This document shows positions 12,787 to 15,552 of a stretch of 15,552 nucleotides of DNA, piece after piece. Each line of letters opens with the position of its first letter. The stretch's first letter is position 1. The notes under the pieces were generated by a model that did not search any database, was not told the origin of the DNA, and saw nothing but the letters and a program-made list of their open reading frames with translations. The position numbers and the translations under genes were made by a program. This DNA comes from JAEDES01 sp045649455. Lineage in GTDB: Bacteria; Bacillota_I; Bacilli_A; RF39; UBA660. The stretch is from the NCBI GenBank assembly GCA_045649455.1, contig JAZRPV010000014.1:1-15552 (forward strand). Direction: 5' to 3'.

Positions 12787-13387
12787 ATATACAATAACAA
12801 TTAAAAATCTTATGGATAACGATTTTGATTTCGGTTTACAAGATTATCCTATCTGGAACGAAACTTATCGTGCTATCTTAAATAAAAAGATACTTAATCA
12901 CTATTATGAAAACGAAATTGGTTTTGAAACAGCTAACCTATTTAAGTTTTATTTAAATAATCGTATGGCTGAAATAATGCCTTATTATAATAAAATATAT
13001 AATGGTGTAGAAGAAGCTCTAGCTAATGCTTTAGGTAATGTAGATTTACATGAAGAAAGTAATAGACTTAATAACAATAATGTTAGTACAAACTCTATCT
13101 CTAGTAGTGATAGTAAAAACTTATTTCAAGATACACCACAAGGTAAAATTAATTTTGCAAAACTTCAAGATCAACAATGGGCTACTAATTACACTAATAA
13201 CGTAAATGATATTAATGATAGTAGTGTATCAAGTGGCGAAAATACTGAAAACTATAATAGACATATTATAGGTAATAATGGTAAAAAATATAGCGTAGAA
13301 ATATTACGCGATATTCAAAATAATATTTATGATATAGATATGATGATCATTAATCAATTAAATGATTTATTCATGGGAATATTTTAG
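12779..13387 (+). CDS. Lower collar protein (phi29 gp11-like)
   Basis: The start at 12779 is chosen because GAGGT at 12766-12770 lies 8 nt upstream; an in-frame ATG at 12749 would extend 38 bp into the connector gene without a good site. The 202-aa product keeps gp11 hallmarks: PIWNETYRAILNKKILNHYY, FKFYLNNRMAEIMPYYNKIY and LFQDTPQGKI. It would form the ring joining connector, tail knob and appendages. It is shorter than phi29 gp11 (293 aa). The middle is unusually rich in Asn and Ser (about residues 90-165), consistent with a disordered or loop region. Confidence 0.9.
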   Translation: MSKYTITIKNLMDNDFDFGLQDYPIWNETYRAILNKKILNHYYENEIGFETANLFKFYLNNRMAEIMPYYNKIYNGVEEALANALGNVDLHEESNRLNNNNVSTNSISSSDSKNLFQDTPQGKINFAKLQDQQWATNYTNNVNDINDSSVSSGENTENYNRHIIGNNGKKYSVEILRDIQNNIYDIDMMIINQLNDLFMGIF

Positions 13388-13397
13388 GAGGTAAAAA

Positions 13398-15353
13398 ATG
13401 ATTAAAATAGAAAATGTGAAAAGACCTTATATGAGATATCTAGCTAAAGTTATACCTTTAGCCTTTGACGAAAGTATGAGTTATTATGAATTTTTATGTA
13501 ATGTATATCACTATTTACAAAAAGAAGTTGTACCAGTAATAAATAATAATGCTGAAGCTTTAATAGAACTAAGAGATTATGTTGAAAATTACTTTGATAA
13601 TTTAGATATACAAGAAGAAGTAGACAAGAAACTTGATGAAATGTATGAAAATGGACAACTACAATCACTAATTGAAGAATTTATTGAATTAAGTGTTACA
13701 TTCACTTACAATAGTGTTAGTGAAATGAAACAAGCTACTAACTTAATTGATGGCTCTTTTGTAAGAACTACTGGTTTTTATTCTTATAATGACAAGGGAG
13801 GAGCTACTTATAAAGTTAGAACAGTCACAACCGAAGATGTTATTGATGAAAAAACAATTATTGCTTTAGCTGATAATACCTTAATTGCTGAATTATTAAT
13901 TCAAGATACTATGAATGTTAAACAATATGGTGCTAAAGGTGATAGTGAAACAGATGATACTTTATTTATTCAAAAAGCACTAGATACATGTAATAATGTT
14001 ATTATTAATGATGGTGTTTATATGATTGACGCCGAAGTTAGTATAAAACCTAATTCAAATAGCAATATAAAACTTGTTAATGCTACATTAAAAGCAATTA
14101 CAAACAACTTAACTAATTATGCTGTTATAATGATAGATAACGTACATGACGTTTTAATATCTGGAGGAATTGTTGAAGGTGAAAGATTAACACACACAGG
14201 AACATCTGGTGAATGGGGACACGGTATTCATATTAAAGGTGGTAGCTACAATATTAAAGTTAGTGATATTATAATTAAAAATACATGGGGTGACGGTTTA
14301 TATATAAACGATGCTACAAATATTAACTCTAATAACTTATATATTGAAAGCGCACGCCGTAATGGTATAAGTGTTATTAATTGTGATACATATCATTCAC
14401 TTAATGACTATGTTTATAATACTAATGGAACAGCTCCAGAAAGTGCTCTCGACATTGAACCTAATAATGTAACTGATAAAATAAAAAATATAACTATTGA
14501 TAACTTTACAGCAAAAAATAATAATGGTGATGGTATTGATATTGTATTACGCAATCTAGACGGAACTAGTGAAGACGTAAGTATTACAGTTAATGGAGCT
14601 AAAATTGAAAGTTGTAATAATGGTGTATATGGAGGTTATCCATCTACAACAAAAGGTAAAATCATTCTTAACAATTTAAATATAAATGATATCGTTAATG
14701 ATGGTATCAATATTGCTCCTCGTTATTCGTCAAATGGTATTAAACTTGAAATCTTATCACCTTATATTAAAAACTTTAATCAAACAGGAAGTACTAAATA
14801 CGGTATTATACTAGGCGCTGGTGATAGTAACTGGGGTAACGTATTAATAAGTAAACCTTATATTGAAACTAATGCTACAGGTTTAACAAGTGGTGTAGGT
14901 ATAGCAATAGGTGGTTTCTCAAGTTATCACCCAGTTAATGTAATACTTGATACACCATTAAATAAACAATTAAATATAGTTACTTCATACGGTGAAAATA
15001 TTAAAATAATTGATACATTAAATGTTTTAAATTCTAATGATTTAACAGATAACGCTAATATAATTAATGCTAATGACGTTAATGCTACTTATACAAATGA
15101 AGGTTTCACGGCTAACGTAACAGTTGTGCCAAGACCTTATGCTTCAACAGGAACTGATTATACTTTTAGAAAAATAGGAAGTGGTAACTTAACTGTTAGA
15201 CTTGCAGCTGGTGAATATTGCCACGCTTTAAGTGATGACGTTAGACCACGTATTACTTTAACTAGAGTAGGTGAAAGTATAACACTTCGTAAAATATCCT
15301 CAACTGAATGGATACCAGTAAACATTGTTGGATCACCTACAATAAGTGCATAA
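13398..15353 (+). CDS. Pre-neck appendage / tailspike with pectate-lyase-like beta helix
   Basis: The 651-aa protein occupies the phi29 gp12 position (gp12 is 854 aa). Residues about 1-95 form a helical particle-attachment region with a coiled coil (VEEN-type pattern at 60-95, around IQEEVDKKLDEMYENGQ). Residues about 100-170 form a small linker domain. From about 173 the signature VKQYGAKGDSETDDTLFIQKAL marks the pectate-lyase-3 beta helix, with repeated N-rich rungs (GIHIKGGSYNI, NGISVINCDT, DGINIAPRYS) to about 540. The C-terminal 80 residues (YTNEGFTANVTVVPRP onward) are a separate beta domain, plausibly for trimerisation or receptor binding. It probably binds and may cleave a host surface glycan; catalytic residues cannot be assigned. 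AGGAGG precedes the ATG. Confidence 0.9.
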   Translation: MIKIENVKRPYMRYLAKVIPLAFDESMSYYEFLCNVYHYLQKEVVPVINNNAEALIELRDYVENYFDNLDIQEEVDKKLDEMYENGQLQSLIEEFIELSVTFTYNSVSEMKQATNLIDGSFVRTTGFYSYNDKGGATYKVRTVTTEDVIDEKTIIALADNTLIAELLIQDTMNVKQYGAKGDSETDDTLFIQKALDTCNNVIINDGVYMIDAEVSIKPNSNSNIKLVNATLKAITNNLTNYAVIMIDNVHDVLISGGIVEGERLTHTGTSGEWGHGIHIKGGSYNIKVSDIIIKNTWGDGLYINDATNINSNNLYIESARRNGISVINCDTYHSLNDYVYNTNGTAPESALDIEPNNVTDKIKNITIDNFTAKNNNGDGIDIVLRNLDGTSEDVSITVNGAKIESCNNGVYGGYPSTTKGKIILNNLNINDIVNDGINIAPRYSSNGIKLEILSPYIKNFNQTGSTKYGIILGAGDSNWGNVLISKPYIETNATGLTSGVGIAIGGFSSYHPVNVILDTPLNKQLNIVTSYGENIKIIDTLNVLNSNDLTDNANIINANDVNATYTNEGFTANVTVVPRPYASTGTDYTFRKIGSGNLTVRLAAGEYCHALSDDVRPRITLTRVGESITLRKISSTEWIPVNIVGSPTISA

Positions 15354-15364
15354 TATAAATGATT

Positions 15365-15398
15365 AAAGACTTGACCTTCTTGGTTGGGTCTTTTACTT
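15365..15398 (+). terminator. Late operon terminator
   Basis: AAAGACTTGACC (15365-15376) pairs with GGTTGGGTCTTT (15382-15393) over 12 bp, three of them G-U, with loop TTCTT and a T-rich tail. The G-U pairs favour the plus-strand transcript. It ends the late operon 12 bp after the appendage stop and keeps transcription out of the right ITR. Confidence 0.8.
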
Positions 15399-15413
15399 TA
15401 CACTCTTTACACT
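15396..15413. repeat. 9-bp tandem repeat at the inner edge of the right ITR
   Basis: CTTTACACT occurs twice in direct succession (15396-15404 and 15405-15413), the second copy running two bases into the right ITR. The left ITR has no equivalent. It may be a short protein-binding site near the origin or a by-product of end recombination. Confidence 0.6.
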
Positions 15414-15552
15414 TTACGTAAACTTTTGTGAAATGTACATATAACCTCTTGACAAGGTTGGGCTTTTATGCTTGACCTTTTCTTTTGCCCTTTATTCTTC
15501 GGTTTAGATTTTATCGTATATTCTATCTAGTCTATAGGTTAGGAGTGTCTAG
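15412..15552. repeat. Right inverted terminal repeat (replication origin)
   Basis: These 141 bases are the exact reverse complement of bases 1-141 and form the second origin of protein-primed replication. The first mismatch is at 15411 against base 142. The interior repeats the TTTACGTAAA palindrome at 15413-15422. Confidence 0.96.

Noticed and set aside
13450..13668. Minus-strand 72-aa frame inside the appendage gene
   Set aside because: Antisense shadow over the coiled-coil region; its Leu/His/Val-rich composition mirrors the sense codons.
1..15552. Alternative genetic code with TGA as tryptophan, prompted by the AT-rich composition
   Set aside because: Tryptophan is encoded by TGG throughout, and TGA ends genes at 2078-2080, 3033-3035 and 3221-3223, each with a properly placed next start.
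1..15552. tRNA genes, CRISPR arrays, insertion sequences or an integrase
   Set aside because: No cloverleaf, regularly spaced repeat array, transposase or recombinase was seen; the gene set is fully that of a lytic phi29-like phage.

Overview
The window reads as a complete, or nearly complete, linear genome of a small podovirus of the phi29 group (Salasmaviridae and relatives). The two ends carry a perfect 141-bp inverted terminal repeat. Between them lie a protein-primed family B DNA polymerase, a probable terminal protein, a gp16-type packaging ATPase, and the phi29 structural set: scaffold, capsid with a BIG2 domain, tail knob, connector, lower collar and beta-helix appendage. The DNA is AT-rich, Shine-Dalgarno sites are strong (AGGAGG type) and promoters look like sigma-A. 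TGA is used as a stop (for example at 2078-2080, 3033-3035 and 3221-3223), so the code is standard. The lysis genes target peptidoglycan. The host is therefore a low-GC, walled Gram-positive (Bacillota), but the species cannot be named from sequence alone.

Layout. (1) 1-141: left ITR. (2) 144-1187, minus strand: the packaging ATPase, the only leftward gene, read from a near-consensus promoter at 1385-1357 through a leader of about 160 nt that can form a long interrupted helix. (3) A back-to-back rightward promoter at 1421-1449 starts an early block (1475-3839) of seven small unrecognised genes and one GT4-family glycosyltransferase. (4) 3839-4031: a non-coding gap whose RNA can form a 15-bp end-to-end helix flanked by two hairpins. 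(5) Replication block: a TTG-started 56-aa protein, a probable ssDNA-binding protein, an attenuator-like hairpin, a probable terminal protein and the DNA polymerase. (6) Lysis block: holin-like protein, stand-alone SH3b-like wall-binding protein and M23 endopeptidase. (7) 8479-8616: a compact control region with a promoter, a hairpin, a strong intrinsic terminator and a second promoter overlapping the terminator. (8) Late block: scaffold, major capsid protein, terminator-like hairpin, tail knob, connector, lower collar and appendage/tailspike. (9) A terminator, a 9-bp tandem repeat and the right ITR.

How it works together. Terminal protein and polymerase would start replication at the ITR ends, with the ssDNA-binding protein coating displaced strands. 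The scaffold and capsid would build a prohead on the connector, and the ATPase would package DNA. Collar, knob and appendage would complete the short tail. Holin plus wall-active proteins would release progeny. In phi29 the motor needs a structured packaging RNA (pRNA). This genome holds two candidate structured RNAs (ATPase leader and 3839-4005), and they are the most interesting leads. The other leads are the early glycosyltransferase, the split wall-binding/hydrolase pair, the promoter/terminator overlap before the late genes, and terminal bases without the usual phi29-like reiteration.
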